The notes under the pieces are model-generated. The model was given only the letters and a program-made list of their open reading frames with translations. It was not told where the DNA came from and ran no database searches. 34,349 nt of DNA from JAGORY01 sp964517585. GTDB taxonomy: Bacteria > Patescibacteriota > Gracilibacteria > Peribacterales > Peribacteraceae. The translations under genes and the position numbers were made by a program. The stretch lies in contig CAZFCB010000010.1 of assembly GCA_964517585.1 (NCBI GenBank), positions 1-34,349 on the forward strand, in the 5' to 3' direction. Below are positions 1-8,056 of this stretch, in pieces; position 1 is the first letter of the stretch, and each line of letters begins with the position of its first letter.

Positions 1-2172
1 AGTGGAGCGATGACGAACGTTGATCTCTATCAAAATCACCTCATCACGCGGAGCGAAAATGGTGGAGCACTCACGAATGCAAATCTTGCGACTGCCGATA
101 ATACCGGGGATAACGACATCACAAGCATCTACACCATGAGCAGCCAAGCTCTCACGATGGTTTCTGGCAAAGAACTGTTTATTCCTACTGGGCACACCTA
201 TCAACCAAGCGCTGCAGTGACGACCGCACTCCTGGATATCCGGGGTACGTACGTGCATGGTTCAGAGACACTAACCATGAACGGAAGTTATACGCATAGC
301 ACGGGAACGTTTACAGGAGGATCGGGGATTTTTACTCTTGTTGGTAGCTTTACGTTGAGTGGTGGAACATTTACAGCACCGAGTGGCTCGATGACGATTA
401 GTGCAAGCTTCACGCAAACAGGCAGCCCGACATTTAATGCCAATAGTGGAACGATTACATTTAATTCAATTGATACTGCAACGATTAGTACTCCAGGGAT
501 TACATATAATAGAGCCATCATTACAAAGACTGGTGGCAGTAATTACATCGATCAAGTATTTACGATTGCAAGCGGAACAACATTACCACTTGGAAATAAT
601 CCAACGTCGACATTAAGCAATGACCATTACTACGGCGTCATTTCCATGATTAATAATGGCACGCTGACACTTGGCACAGGCACATGGACAGTAAATGTCG
701 AGTCTTCATTTACAAATAATGGAGTCATCAGTGGTAATGTTTCGACATGGAATCATCCTGCAGCGTTTACTAATACGAAGACCATAAATCTTCCGAGTCT
801 TACAGCAATGGACTTTGACTATAATTATACACACTCTGCTGCGGCAACTCTTGTTATTGCAGCAACGCCTACTATTGCCATTGGCGGTAGCCTAACACTA
901 CCCACAGGAACAACGTTTCCTATGGATGCAACTGTGACATTTGATACGGTGAATGGAGCAACAATTGATACTCCAGGCATCACGTATGCAAACGTTGTTA
1001 TTAACAAGACAGGAACAATCTCTGCAGATCCAGTATTTACCGTATCCAATGGCACACTACTTCCCTTAGGGGATAATCCCACAACAACACTGAGTAATTA
1101 TCAGTATTACGGCGTTATTTCCTTGGTAAACAATGGCACACTTACTATTGGGACAGGGACTTGGACGCTTTCTGTAGAGAGCACCTTCACCAACAACGGT
1201 TCTATCATAACAAGAAGTGCGGTGCGGTCGGGGACAAGCATTACCAATGGCACAAATTCCAGTATAGAATTTATTGGTGCAACCGATAGTCAAACTGCGA
1301 TACAAACCATTACAGGCTTTGCAACATCGTACTATCACCTCTACATTGGATCTGCAGACAGTGGTGATATTTTTTCACTCGGTAGTGCACCGACAATTAC
1401 CGGGAATCTGGTGATCAGCGGCGGCACGCTCAATCTTGCGGGCTATAACCTCAGCCCGAGTGGGACGCTTACGGTTGGCACAGGGACAACGCTACGCTTA
1501 CGTGGCAGCGAAACTATTTCGAATTTTGGAAAAGTCTATCAACGCACAACCATGTGGTACGACCACACAACAGGTACGTACCCGATGCTCAATAAAGAAT
1601 TCTGGAACCTCGTCATCGGAAGTCCTAGTACTGCTGTCTATCACTTCCCTACACCATACGCAAAGACATTCAGCGGATCCATCACCCTCTCGGGCGGAAC
1701 ACTTGCCGTGACCAATGGCCAACAGCTAACAGTCTCGGGTTCTTGGCTACAATCTGGCACAGGCAGATTTTCTGCAGGGACGGGGAAAGTTGTTCTGAAT
1801 GGCGGAAACCAAACGATTGCAGGCACGACGGTCTTCAATAATCTTACTAAGACAGTGCTGTCAGCTCGTACGCTCACGTTTGGCAGTACCGGTCAAACAT
1901 CCGTCAGTGGATCACTGGTGCTCAATGGCACGGGCTCCAATCTCTTGAGTCTTCGGTCGTCTATTCCTGGCACCGCCTCTCGCCTCATCCTCGATGGAGA
2001 CAGCGGTAGCCAAACGATCATGTACCTCAATGTGAAAGATAACGATGCCAGCGGAGGCTTACAACTTGAATGTTTCACGGCAACAGAAGGCTGTGTGGAC
2101 GCAGGAAATACCACGAATTGGTTCTTTGGCGCCACAAATAACAAAGGCTTCTTCTACTTCTTCGGGTTCTAA
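1..2172 (+). CDS. Beta-rich repeat surface protein, 5'-truncated by window edge
   Basis: The frame is open from base 1, and the first ATG (10) is not followed by a signal peptide, so the true start lies upstream of the window. The visible 720 residues are Thr/Ser/Gly/Asn-rich with short repeating strands such as GSFTLSGGTFTAP and NGTLTLGTGTWT, the pattern of a parallel beta-helix or filamentous adhesin-like surface protein. A block of about 90 residues occurs twice (about residues 151-240 and 311-399 counted from the ATG at 10; 480 bp apart), sharing TPGITY, TLPLG.NPT.TLSN and YYGVIS. The C-terminus ends in an aromatic stretch (GFFYFFGF) with no obvious membrane anchor. No enzyme motif is seen. 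Function is unknown; an extracellular structural or adhesive role is inferred from composition. The lipoprotein gene follows after 23 nt on the same strand. Confidence 0.75.
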   Translation, partial: SGAMTNVDLYQNHLITRSENGGALTNANLATADNTGDNDITSIYTMSSQALTMVSGKELFIPTGHTYQPSAAVTTALLDIRGTYVHGSETLTMNGSYTHSTGTFTGGSGIFTLVGSFTLSGGTFTAPSGSMTISASFTQTGSPTFNANSGTITFNSIDTATISTPGITYNRAIITKTGGSNYIDQVFTIASGTTLPLGNNPTSTLSNDHYYGVISMINNGTLTLGTGTWTVNVESSFTNNGVISGNVSTWNHPAAFTNTKTINLPSLTAMDFDYNYTHSAAATLVIAATPTIAIGGSLTLPTGTTFPMDATVTFDTVNGATIDTPGITYANVVINKTGTISADPVFTVSNGTLLPLGDNPTTTLSNYQYYGVISLVNNGTLTIGTGTWTLSVESTFTNNGSIITRSAVRSGTSITNGTNSSIEFIGATDSQTAIQTITGFATSYYHLYIGSADSGDIFSLGSAPTITGNLVISGGTLNLAGYNLSPSGTLTVGTGTTLRLRGSETISNFGKVYQRTTMWYDHTTGTYPMLNKEFWNLVIGSPSTAVYHFPTPYAKTFSGSITLSGGTLAVTNGQQLTVSGSWLQSGTGRFSAGTGKVVLNGGNQTIAGTTVFNNLTKTVLSARTLTFGSTGQTSVSGSLVLNGTGSNLLSLRSSIPGTASRLILDGDSGSQTIMYLNVKDNDASGGLQLECFTATEGCVDAGNTTNWFFGATNNKGFFYFFGF

Positions 2173-2195
2173 AAACCTTGGTGTACCATAGGTCT

Positions 2196-3140
2196 ATGCG
2201 TTTTTTCCCTATCGTCATTACCTGCCTTTTTCTTACTGCCTGTAGCACGACAGAGCAAGCTCCTCCTGTGATTCGTTTTATCGGTATTGCAACAGGCACA
2301 CTGGTGACGGATGTGCGAACACTCTCGTTTCGAGATACGTTCGAGGTGAATGATCACGATATTATTGGTGTCGTTGGGTTCGACGAAGCACAGGATGGAA
2401 CAACGGTACAAGCAACGTGGTTCTCGCCTGATGATCGCAAAATGCCGATGGGTCGTACATCCATTGTCATGCAGTCTGGTGCAACAATTGCACGGTTTCA
2501 ATTGAAAAACACTGTAGATTGGGAAGCAGCTCCCTACATGCTTGATGTGCGTGCATGGAAAGACGGAAAGAAAGACGAAGCTCCTCGCACTGCCAGTGGT
2601 CAGCTTCACTTTTTTATCGGTTTAAAAACCGAGGAGATTCAGGCCTACGCAAAAGAATTTACCGAATGGCAGAATCGCGAAAAAGAACGTGCAGCAGTTG
2701 CGAGCCAAAAAGAACAAGCAGCACAAAAAATAGTCGATGCAGGCCGTGCATTTCTTTCCGCTCCAGAGGCTATTTCTAGTCTGTCTCCTGACCCTCGGAC
2801 GTCAGGTCATTTTTTGACATTTGTTCTTGATACCGCGGGAGAAGAACCGTTTGCTCCAGGGCTCACTGGCATCAAGGATCAATCGGTACGACAATTTGCC
2901 GTGCTTGATGCAAGTGGTTCAGTGCTCCTGAGCATGATGGTGAACGGTTTGGAGAAGATGTTGAGTATATCTCCTGAAAAAATTGATACTTCGACAAAAA
3001 CAGCCCTGAGTGTTTTACCATCCGGAACCGTATCGGTGTCGTGGCAGGGTGTAGAAAAATTCTGCAGTATAGAATTTGTGTGGAGCAAGAATGCATACAC
3101 GCGCGGTGCAGGCAATTGCGGAGAGGGGGTAGGGGGGTGA
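2196..3140 (+). CDS. Putative lipoprotein of unknown function
   Basis: From the ATG at 2196 the protein is 314 residues and begins with a short basic N-terminus, a hydrophobic stretch and a lipobox (LTAC, Cys16) followed by STTEQ. This fits export, lipidation on Cys16 and anchoring to the outer face of the cytoplasmic membrane. An in-frame TTG at 2178 would add six residues, but the ATG gives the cleaner signal. The middle part (about residues 25-140) looks beta-rich. About residues 150-185 are rich in Glu, Lys, Ala and Gln and probably form a coiled coil. The C-terminal third is again mixed and contains two Cys. I do not recognise the family. The gene starts 23 nt after the repeat protein and may share its transcript. 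Its end lies 5 nt from the end of the convergent gene at 3146. Confidence 0.75.
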   Translation: MRFFPIVITCLFLTACSTTEQAPPVIRFIGIATGTLVTDVRTLSFRDTFEVNDHDIIGVVGFDEAQDGTTVQATWFSPDDRKMPMGRTSIVMQSGATIARFQLKNTVDWEAAPYMLDVRAWKDGKKDEAPRTASGQLHFFIGLKTEEIQAYAKEFTEWQNREKERAAVASQKEQAAQKIVDAGRAFLSAPEAISSLSPDPRTSGHFLTFVLDTAGEEPFAPGLTGIKDQSVRQFAVLDASGSVLLSMMVNGLEKMLSISPEKIDTSTKTALSVLPSGTVSVSWQGVEKFCSIEFVWSKNAYTRGAGNCGEGVGG

Positions 3141-3145
3141 GGTCT

Positions 3146-4720
3146 CTACGGCGTCGTCGTCTCGTAGTTCAAGTTCAGGTACCCAGCTGCGGCATTCGCA
3201 CCAGCGGTACTATCTGCCGCTAATTTTACGAAGATTGTCATGTAGCCCTTCGGTGTCCATGTACCTGCACTCTGTGGTCCTGTTATAAGTGCAGTTGCCC
3301 AGCTGGTACTCGAGAGTCCTGATCCACCTGTAAGGGGAATATACGTGCCAGCTGTATCACGAATGAGAACCTTGAGCGCGTTATTTGCAGAGCTTGCGAC
3401 ACCTGTCTTGTAACGGAATTCGATCGGTTTCACAGGATCCCATGACGAGAAGTTATCAGGAACACGGACACGAATGGAGATCCAATAATCCTGCAGTGTT
3501 CCACGGCTCGATGTCCAGACATAACTGTTATCGAGTGCAGTAGTACCACCCGAGAGCGTCATCTGTCCAACGTACGTTGCACCAGAGCTAAAGTAGACCG
3601 CATTCGGATATTCAGGATGGAGCGACAGAACTCCGCCCGATCCATTGCCAACGGATCCCCATGTTAAATTGCCAGTGCCGTCATTTTTCAGGAATGAATT
3701 TGCTGAGCCTTGCGTGGTTGGAGCACTGTACGTCACACCATGAAGTGTGATGTTGCCATCCACCGTGAGTGTTGAACCCGAAAGGTTACCTTTTGTTTTA
3801 ATCGACCCCGTCACTGTGAGCGGACCGCCGATTGTTGCATTGCCGTCCACGCGGAGGGCAGAGCCCGAGATGGTACCAAGAACGCGAAGCGACTTACTGA
3901 ATTCAAATCGCTGCAAAGAGTGCAAGAATTTCAGCGTTTGATTCCCGGATGCATTGCCGAAGGTGAGAATAGCATCGTTGGAATCCGCATCATTATTGAT
4001 GACCAAATTACCATCCGTTGTAATATTCCCCGTCACTCCTAATGTCGACTTGAGCGTTGCAACACCTTTGACGGTGAGTGCGCCAGAGAGGTTTGCTTGG
4101 CCACTAATTGTGAGGTGAGAACCGGAGATCGATGATCGAACATTCAGTGCACCTGTCATCGTATCACCAGACTTTTTGACGTAACGACCATCACCTAGCT
4201 GCAGGACTCCTCCTGTATTGACGGATGGTGGCGGAGTAGTTCCTGTATTTAAGTCTGTTCCACATTCAAATTTTCCTGTTGCACTATTGTAGATAATTTT
4301 CTGACTTGCTCCGTTACATGAGCCGAGTCCGAAACCGTTAATAGTCGAACCCGAGACAGTTCCTTTGGCAGCAATATTATTCTTAATAAGGAGGGAACCC
4401 GAAATCGTTGCATTGCCATCGATGGCGAGCGAGGAACCCGAAATGGTACCAAGAACACTAATACCTTTACTAAACTGAAATATTTGTCGTGCATTTAAGA
4501 ATTTAATCGTCGTGGTCGTACTTCCAAAACGGAGTTCGATGTCTGTCGTTCCATCACCCGAATCAATTGTTTGAAACGATTCCGTATTCACAAGGAGTGT
4601 GGGGCTCCAGCTGGAGACCGCATGTGCGGAGGCAGGAAGAACGAGGAATGTCGTTACAAGAACCAGTCCTATAACGGCCTTTTCAAGGGCTGTTCGATGA
4701 GTGATGAGCGGTAACATCAT
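3146..4720 (-). CDS. Secreted tail-fibre-like repeat protein
   Basis: 524 residues. A signal peptide (about residues 1-35, hydrophobic core and ASAHA-type cleavage region) is followed by short beta repeats of the type VLGTISGS.L..DGNATI.G, as in phage tail fibres and related surface stalks. A unit of about 68 residues is present twice (about 61-128 and 251-319; both contain KFL, F.FSK and VLGTISGS). About residues 340-355 hold ANSFLKNDGTGNLTWGS, a phrase typical of tail-fibre-like proteins. The C-terminal 155 residues (about 370-524) form a separate domain that is clearly related to the C-terminus of the protein at 4862-7138 (shared P.Y..A.Y, VGQ, WT....TLQDY, RV). The start is the first of two tandem ATGs. 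An extended -10 element lies upstream. Likely an extracellular stalk with a terminal binding domain; the ligand is unknown. Confidence 0.75.
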   Translation of the reverse strand: MMLPLITHRTALEKAVIGLVLVTTFLVLPASAHAVSSWSPTLLVNTESFQTIDSGDGTTDIELRFGSTTTTIKFLNARQIFQFSKGISVLGTISGSSLAIDGNATISGSLLIKNNIAAKGTVSGSTINGFGLGSCNGASQKIIYNSATGKFECGTDLNTGTTPPPSVNTGGVLQLGDGRYVKKSGDTMTGALNVRSSISGSHLTISGQANLSGALTVKGVATLKSTLGVTGNITTDGNLVINNDADSNDAILTFGNASGNQTLKFLHSLQRFEFSKSLRVLGTISGSALRVDGNATIGGPLTVTGSIKTKGNLSGSTLTVDGNITLHGVTYSAPTTQGSANSFLKNDGTGNLTWGSVGNGSGGVLSLHPEYPNAVYFSSGATYVGQMTLSGGTTALDNSYVWTSSRGTLQDYWISIRVRVPDNFSSWDPVKPIEFRYKTGVASSANNALKVLIRDTAGTYIPLTGGSGLSSTSWATALITGPQSAGTWTPKGYMTIFVKLAADSTAGANAAAGYLNLNYETTTP

Positions 4721-4757
4721 AAGGAGTTTGTTAATTTTTATTTTGTGAATTCAGGAT

Positions 4758-4763
4758 ATTGTA
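4758..4763 (-). promoter_or_regulatory. Extended -10 promoter element for the 3146-4720 gene
   Basis: On the minus strand the hexamer TACAAT is preceded directly by TGG, giving an extended -10 about 37 nt before the start codon of the tail-fibre-like gene. No convincing -35 is seen 16-18 nt upstream. The same TGG-plus-hexamer form recurs at 19069 and 23145. The 141-nt gap also contains a 7-bp inverted repeat (AAATAGT/ACTATTT) near 4814-4834. Confidence 0.45.
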
Positions 4764-4861
4764 CCAGATTTTTGTCTTGTGTGCTTGCAGCTAGAATCGA
4801 CGAAATAGCAAAATAGTTTGAAATACTATTTCAGATAGTTACATTTTTTGACTCACTTCGT

Positions 4862-7138
4862 CTACGGTCGAGCCAGATCCGTATGTTCCAATTTGAGTTC
4901 ACCGAGCTGTGCCTGATACTCGTCTTTGGCAGAGAACTTGATGCGGATCAGCATATCTTCACCAGCCGTCCACGTCGGTGTTCCTGTAAATTCTACGTTC
5001 GCCGTACTCCACGATGTTCCAGCAAGACTTGTCGTTGATCCCGAAAGAGTGACCGGTACACCATTCGTGTCGTACACTTGGAGATCGAGTGCATTATCTG
5101 CACTGCTCGCCGAGGTCGTACGATAGTTAAGTCGTAGCGGATTCGTCGTACCATTCGCTGTCCATCGGACAAAGTCGCGTGAGACTGGCACGCGTAGCAG
5201 GAGATCGTAGTCCTGCAGTGTTGTCTTTGTCGTCGTCCAGAGATAGAAATTCTTCAAGGAAATATTATCGTGCGAGATCGAAAGTTGGCCCACATTATTT
5301 GCACCATCCCCTTGGTAACTCGCCTTTTCGTAGTTCGGTGAGAACGTCTGCACAACAGATTTCTCACGATCATCACTTGCCGTAATGCGACGGTCGATAA
5401 TGCTCGTGATTGCACCCGTCGATGTAGTGACGTCTGCAACAGGAATATAGCCTTCGTCGGTTGGGAAGCCGGTTGTATTTTTTGTCAGTCCTCCGGAACC
5501 GAAGAAAACGTAGTGCGTTGTATTTGCGCTCAGCACAGTCATGCTGCCTGCAAAGTTTGTGATAACGCCATTCAAGCGATAGCTTCCCGCAAAAACATTG
5601 AGGTTTAGTCCTCCGCCTGAGGATGCTTTGAGCGCGTCACTGAGTCCTGCGAGACTCGAGATATCGACGCCATTGATGAGTCCCGTCACTGTCAAATTTC
5701 CTTGGACTTGCAGGGACGCATTAAATTTGAACAGATTATTGACGATGTCGTATGTGAGTTTTTTCCCAAGCGACGAACCAAAGCTGAGGCTAATCTCGCC
5801 AGATTCACTGTTGTCGGCATCAATGACAAATGTTCCGGAATTCGTGCCTCCGGGAATGGCATCCACTGCGATCGTGCCGCCCGATCCGAGGAGAGGGATC
5901 GATCCACTTCCTGTGCCGATCTCACGCTGGTCGATCATATTTGCATTTTCCGCAAATGGAACAGAGAGCACACCCGAGCGGTCGATGGCTGTATCGGTAG
6001 AATCAGGATCAAGAATTTCGTACGCAGTATCAGCGTTTGCAGAAGCTTTTACTTCTACTTGTAGATACAAGCTGATGAGCGTTGCCAAAGGCAAGTCGCT
6101 AAAAGATGGTAGTGCTGTAATGCTACCAATCTTCACCGAAAAGTATCCGCTCGCATTCGGTGTTACTGTGTGGACTTCCTGCCACCCAGCGTAGGTAGCA
6201 GATCCTGTATTAATTGCTCCTGCCCCTGTGATGTCGCCAGACACCGCATCGGCACTTGTCCAGTAACTAAAGCGAATAGAGTGTGCAGTCGTAATAGGGG
6301 CACCTGCGTTATCGAGTAGTCGTCCGTTGTACACATGCGTCGTCGGTACGCTTGTCGCACCATAAGCGAGAGAGGCTGCACAGAAGAGAGTAATAAGTGC
6401 TACCACGACAATCAGAAGGGTGTGGTACCAGCGGTATGTGAGCGTCTGCCCTTTCTTTTTCTTTCGTACGAAAGAGCACACAAAGATGCAGAATGCTCCC
6501 GCAAGCAGTGCAACGACGAACATGACACTGATGAAACTGATGATCGATGGAGCGACATTCATCTCTGTGCAGACATCGTCAATTGCGTCGAAGAAATGCA
6601 CCGTGAACGGCAAGATTGTGTCTGGTGGTAGGGGAATACCATCCACGATGCCTAACTCAGAGGTTGCGATTGATGATGAATGATCACCGATAGAATCAGT
6701 CGATTTTTCATCAGGTGCTGCAGGGTGTTGCGTACTGCGTGACGATGAAATGTCAGAAGATGGTACTGACGATGCCGGAGGAATATCAACACGCGGACGT
6801 CTGCTTTGTCCGTGGGTGCCCCTCCCTCCCGCACTACTTCCTGCACCCTGACTTACCTGAACAGATGAGGACACGCTATGTGCAGACGATGAAGTCGTGC
6901 CGGATGGCGGTACAATCTGAAAGTGTGTACTTGCAAGCGGTGACTCGTACCAACCATTTTGTGATTCTTGCATCGTAAAACTATCTGACTCCGCAGTGCT
7001 GACAACAGCAGGCTCAGGCAGCCCAGTCGTGAGTGTAAACGACGAGCTCGTATCTGCATGAGCAACGCCTGCAAAGAGCAGTGACACAAGGATGACTCCT
7101 GTGCGTAGCATGCCGATCATGAATGGTGTGATTCGCAT
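4862..7138 (-). CDS. Two-part secreted/membrane surface protein with tail-fibre-like C-terminus
   Basis: 758 residues. A signal peptide (1-28, VAHA cleavage region) is followed by a Ser/Pro-rich low-complexity stretch to about residue 165. A membrane segment (about 199-224) comes next, then a KKKK cluster, then a second hydrophobic segment (about 240-260) ending in SLAYGA, which itself looks like a signal peptide. After it comes TTHVYNGRLLDNAGAPI and a long beta-rich ectodomain with ITS.IDRRI near 580, like tail-fibre base domains. The last 155 residues match the C-terminal domain of the downstream protein at 3146-4720. The arrangement suggests fusion of a membrane-anchored Ser-rich protein with a complete secreted fibre protein. 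The gene starts 2 nt after the stop of the HTH gene, so the two are probably co-transcribed. Function is unknown; surface binding is inferred. Confidence 0.7.
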   Translation of the reverse strand: MRITPFMIGMLRTGVILVSLLFAGVAHADTSSSFTLTTGLPEPAVVSTAESDSFTMQESQNGWYESPLASTHFQIVPPSGTTSSSAHSVSSSVQVSQGAGSSAGGRGTHGQSRRPRVDIPPASSVPSSDISSSRSTQHPAAPDEKSTDSIGDHSSSIATSELGIVDGIPLPPDTILPFTVHFFDAIDDVCTEMNVAPSIISFISVMFVVALLAGAFCIFVCSFVRKKKKGQTLTYRWYHTLLIVVVALITLFCAASLAYGATSVPTTHVYNGRLLDNAGAPITTAHSIRFSYWTSADAVSGDITGAGAINTGSATYAGWQEVHTVTPNASGYFSVKIGSITALPSFSDLPLATLISLYLQVEVKASANADTAYEILDPDSTDTAIDRSGVLSVPFAENANMIDQREIGTGSGSIPLLGSGGTIAVDAIPGGTNSGTFVIDADNSESGEISLSFGSSLGKKLTYDIVNNLFKFNASLQVQGNLTVTGLINGVDISSLAGLSDALKASSGGGLNLNVFAGSYRLNGVITNFAGSMTVLSANTTHYVFFGSGGLTKNTTGFPTDEGYIPVADVTTSTGAITSIIDRRITASDDREKSVVQTFSPNYEKASYQGDGANNVGQLSISHDNISLKNFYLWTTTKTTLQDYDLLLRVPVSRDFVRWTANGTTNPLRLNYRTTSASSADNALDLQVYDTNGVPVTLSGSTTSLAGTSWSTANVEFTGTPTWTAGEDMLIRIKFSAKDEYQAQLGELKLEHTDLARP

Positions 7139-7140
7139 GA

Positions 7141-7689
7141 TTACGTTGTAATCTCTGGGACGAGAAAAATGGGGTCTGCTCTTGTCGAACCGGAAAAATC
7201 ATCCGACTCCGCGAATTGTTTTGTGTGCTCAGTGGAGACGTGATTTCGCTTACTACGATGACTCTCTGTATCGGCAAAATAGAGGCCGTGACGTCGAATG
7301 ATTCGACCAACAGTTGCGGGAGCAAGAGTAATGTCGTACTGCGTTTGGAGCAGCAATGTGAGTGGGTTCTTGCCAAGATGTGGCTGCTTCTTCCGTAGCT
7401 CTCGGATGATCTTCAGTGTGCGAGGATCTGTTTCTGGCGCTCGAACAGTGTGAGGACTTTTTGCACGATCAGTGAGACTGTCGATCGGGTTCTGCGGGTC
7501 GAATCGCTTTGCCCAACGCATGAATGTAGAGCGGCTGATTCCAAAGTGGCGACAAGTGAGTGCAATGCCATGTACTGATGCATATTGCAACCAACGCAGT
7601 CGACGCGCGATGTCGCATGGGCAGCGTTGATGACGCATCATGCGAAGCATCATTCCGTAGGCCTGTGGTCGGATTTTCCAATGTGACAT
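7141..7689 (-). CDS. HTH protein resembling an IS481-type transposase N-terminus, no catalytic domain
   Basis: 182 residues. About residues 25-75 form a helix-turn-helix (RRLRWLQYASVHGIALTCR followed by HFGISRSTFMRWAKRF). A second winged-helix-like part follows (about 95-135: KKQPHLGKNPLTLLLQ and ATVGRIIRRHGL). This two-HTH layout is that of the N-terminal DNA-binding half of IS481/IS3-type transposases. The integrase (rve, DDE) core that should follow is absent: the protein stops about 45 residues after the HTH region with an unrelated polar tail. It could be a decayed transposase or a DNA-binding domain kept as a regulator. In favour of the latter, the frame is intact, an inverted repeat lies within its promoter, and the stop is 2 nt before the start of a large surface gene. 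No terminal inverted repeats of an insertion sequence were recognised. Confidence 0.7.
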   Translation of the reverse strand: MSHWKIRPQAYGMMLRMMRHQRCPCDIARRLRWLQYASVHGIALTCRHFGISRSTFMRWAKRFDPQNPIDSLTDRAKSPHTVRAPETDPRTLKIIRELRKKQPHLGKNPLTLLLQTQYDITLAPATVGRIIRRHGLYFADTESHRSKRNHVSTEHTKQFAESDDFSGSTRADPIFLVPEITT

Positions 7690-7740
7690 ATCGTCTGTTT
7701 TTGTGTTGTGGGTGTGTCTGATCTATCTGATCTTATGATT

Positions 7741-7746
7741 ATTATA
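7741..7746 (-). promoter_or_regulatory. -10 element of the HTH gene promoter
   Basis: On the minus strand a perfect TATAAT lies about 51 nt before the start codon of the HTH gene. A weak -35 (TTGTAT) sits 17 nt upstream of it. The inverted repeat at 7749-7774 occupies the spacer and -35 region. Confidence 0.45.
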
Positions 7747-7748
7747 CA

Positions 7749-7774
7749 ATAATTTGTAGATTTATACAAATTAT
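7749..7774. promoter_or_regulatory. Inverted repeat within promoter, candidate operator
   Basis: Perfect 10-bp arms ATAATTTGTA and TACAAATTAT are separated by 6 bp (GATTTA). There is no T-run, so it is not a terminator. It overlaps the spacer and -35 region of the minus-strand promoter, where a bound protein would block RNA polymerase. The HTH protein encoded just downstream is a candidate ligand (inference). Confidence 0.45.
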
Positions 7775-8056
7775 GTTTATTTAATCAAATGTCATTGATC
7801 TTTCATCATGCAAAAGCCTTGAGAAGCTCGCAGTCATCTTCATACACTAATCACCAGCATCTATCTGATCTTTTGGCTCTAGAAAGGGCTCGAAAAAATT
7901 ATCACACAACATTGGTCACATGCACAATATCCAGAGAGGCCTTTGGTATGGCACAAACTGAGTATAGTGATGTGCAACGTCGGATGTGTATGATCTTCCG
8001 TTGTGCTTGAGCTAAAATAGCTGTTACCATTGCAATATTCTTTACCGACATGCCCC

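Larger units (their letters stand above)
7690..8056. other. Divergent intergenic region
   Basis: This gap separates the minus-strand HTH operon from the plus-strand SLH gene. Its left part is AT-rich and holds the promoter and inverted repeat listed separately. The right part (about 7790-8010) has no ORF with convincing coding character and no RNA gene that I can recognise. A TAAAAT at 8013-8018, about 38 nt before the SLH start, could be its -10, but no matching -35 is seen. Confidence 0.5.

Noticed and set aside
5598..6194. 198-codon plus-strand open frame inside the 758-residue gene
   Set aside because: It lies opposite a gene with clear domains and signal peptide and shows no family resemblance of its own.
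7141..7689. Complete insertion sequence
   Set aside because: Only the DNA-binding half of a transposase is present, with no DDE core and no recognisable terminal inverted repeats or target duplication.
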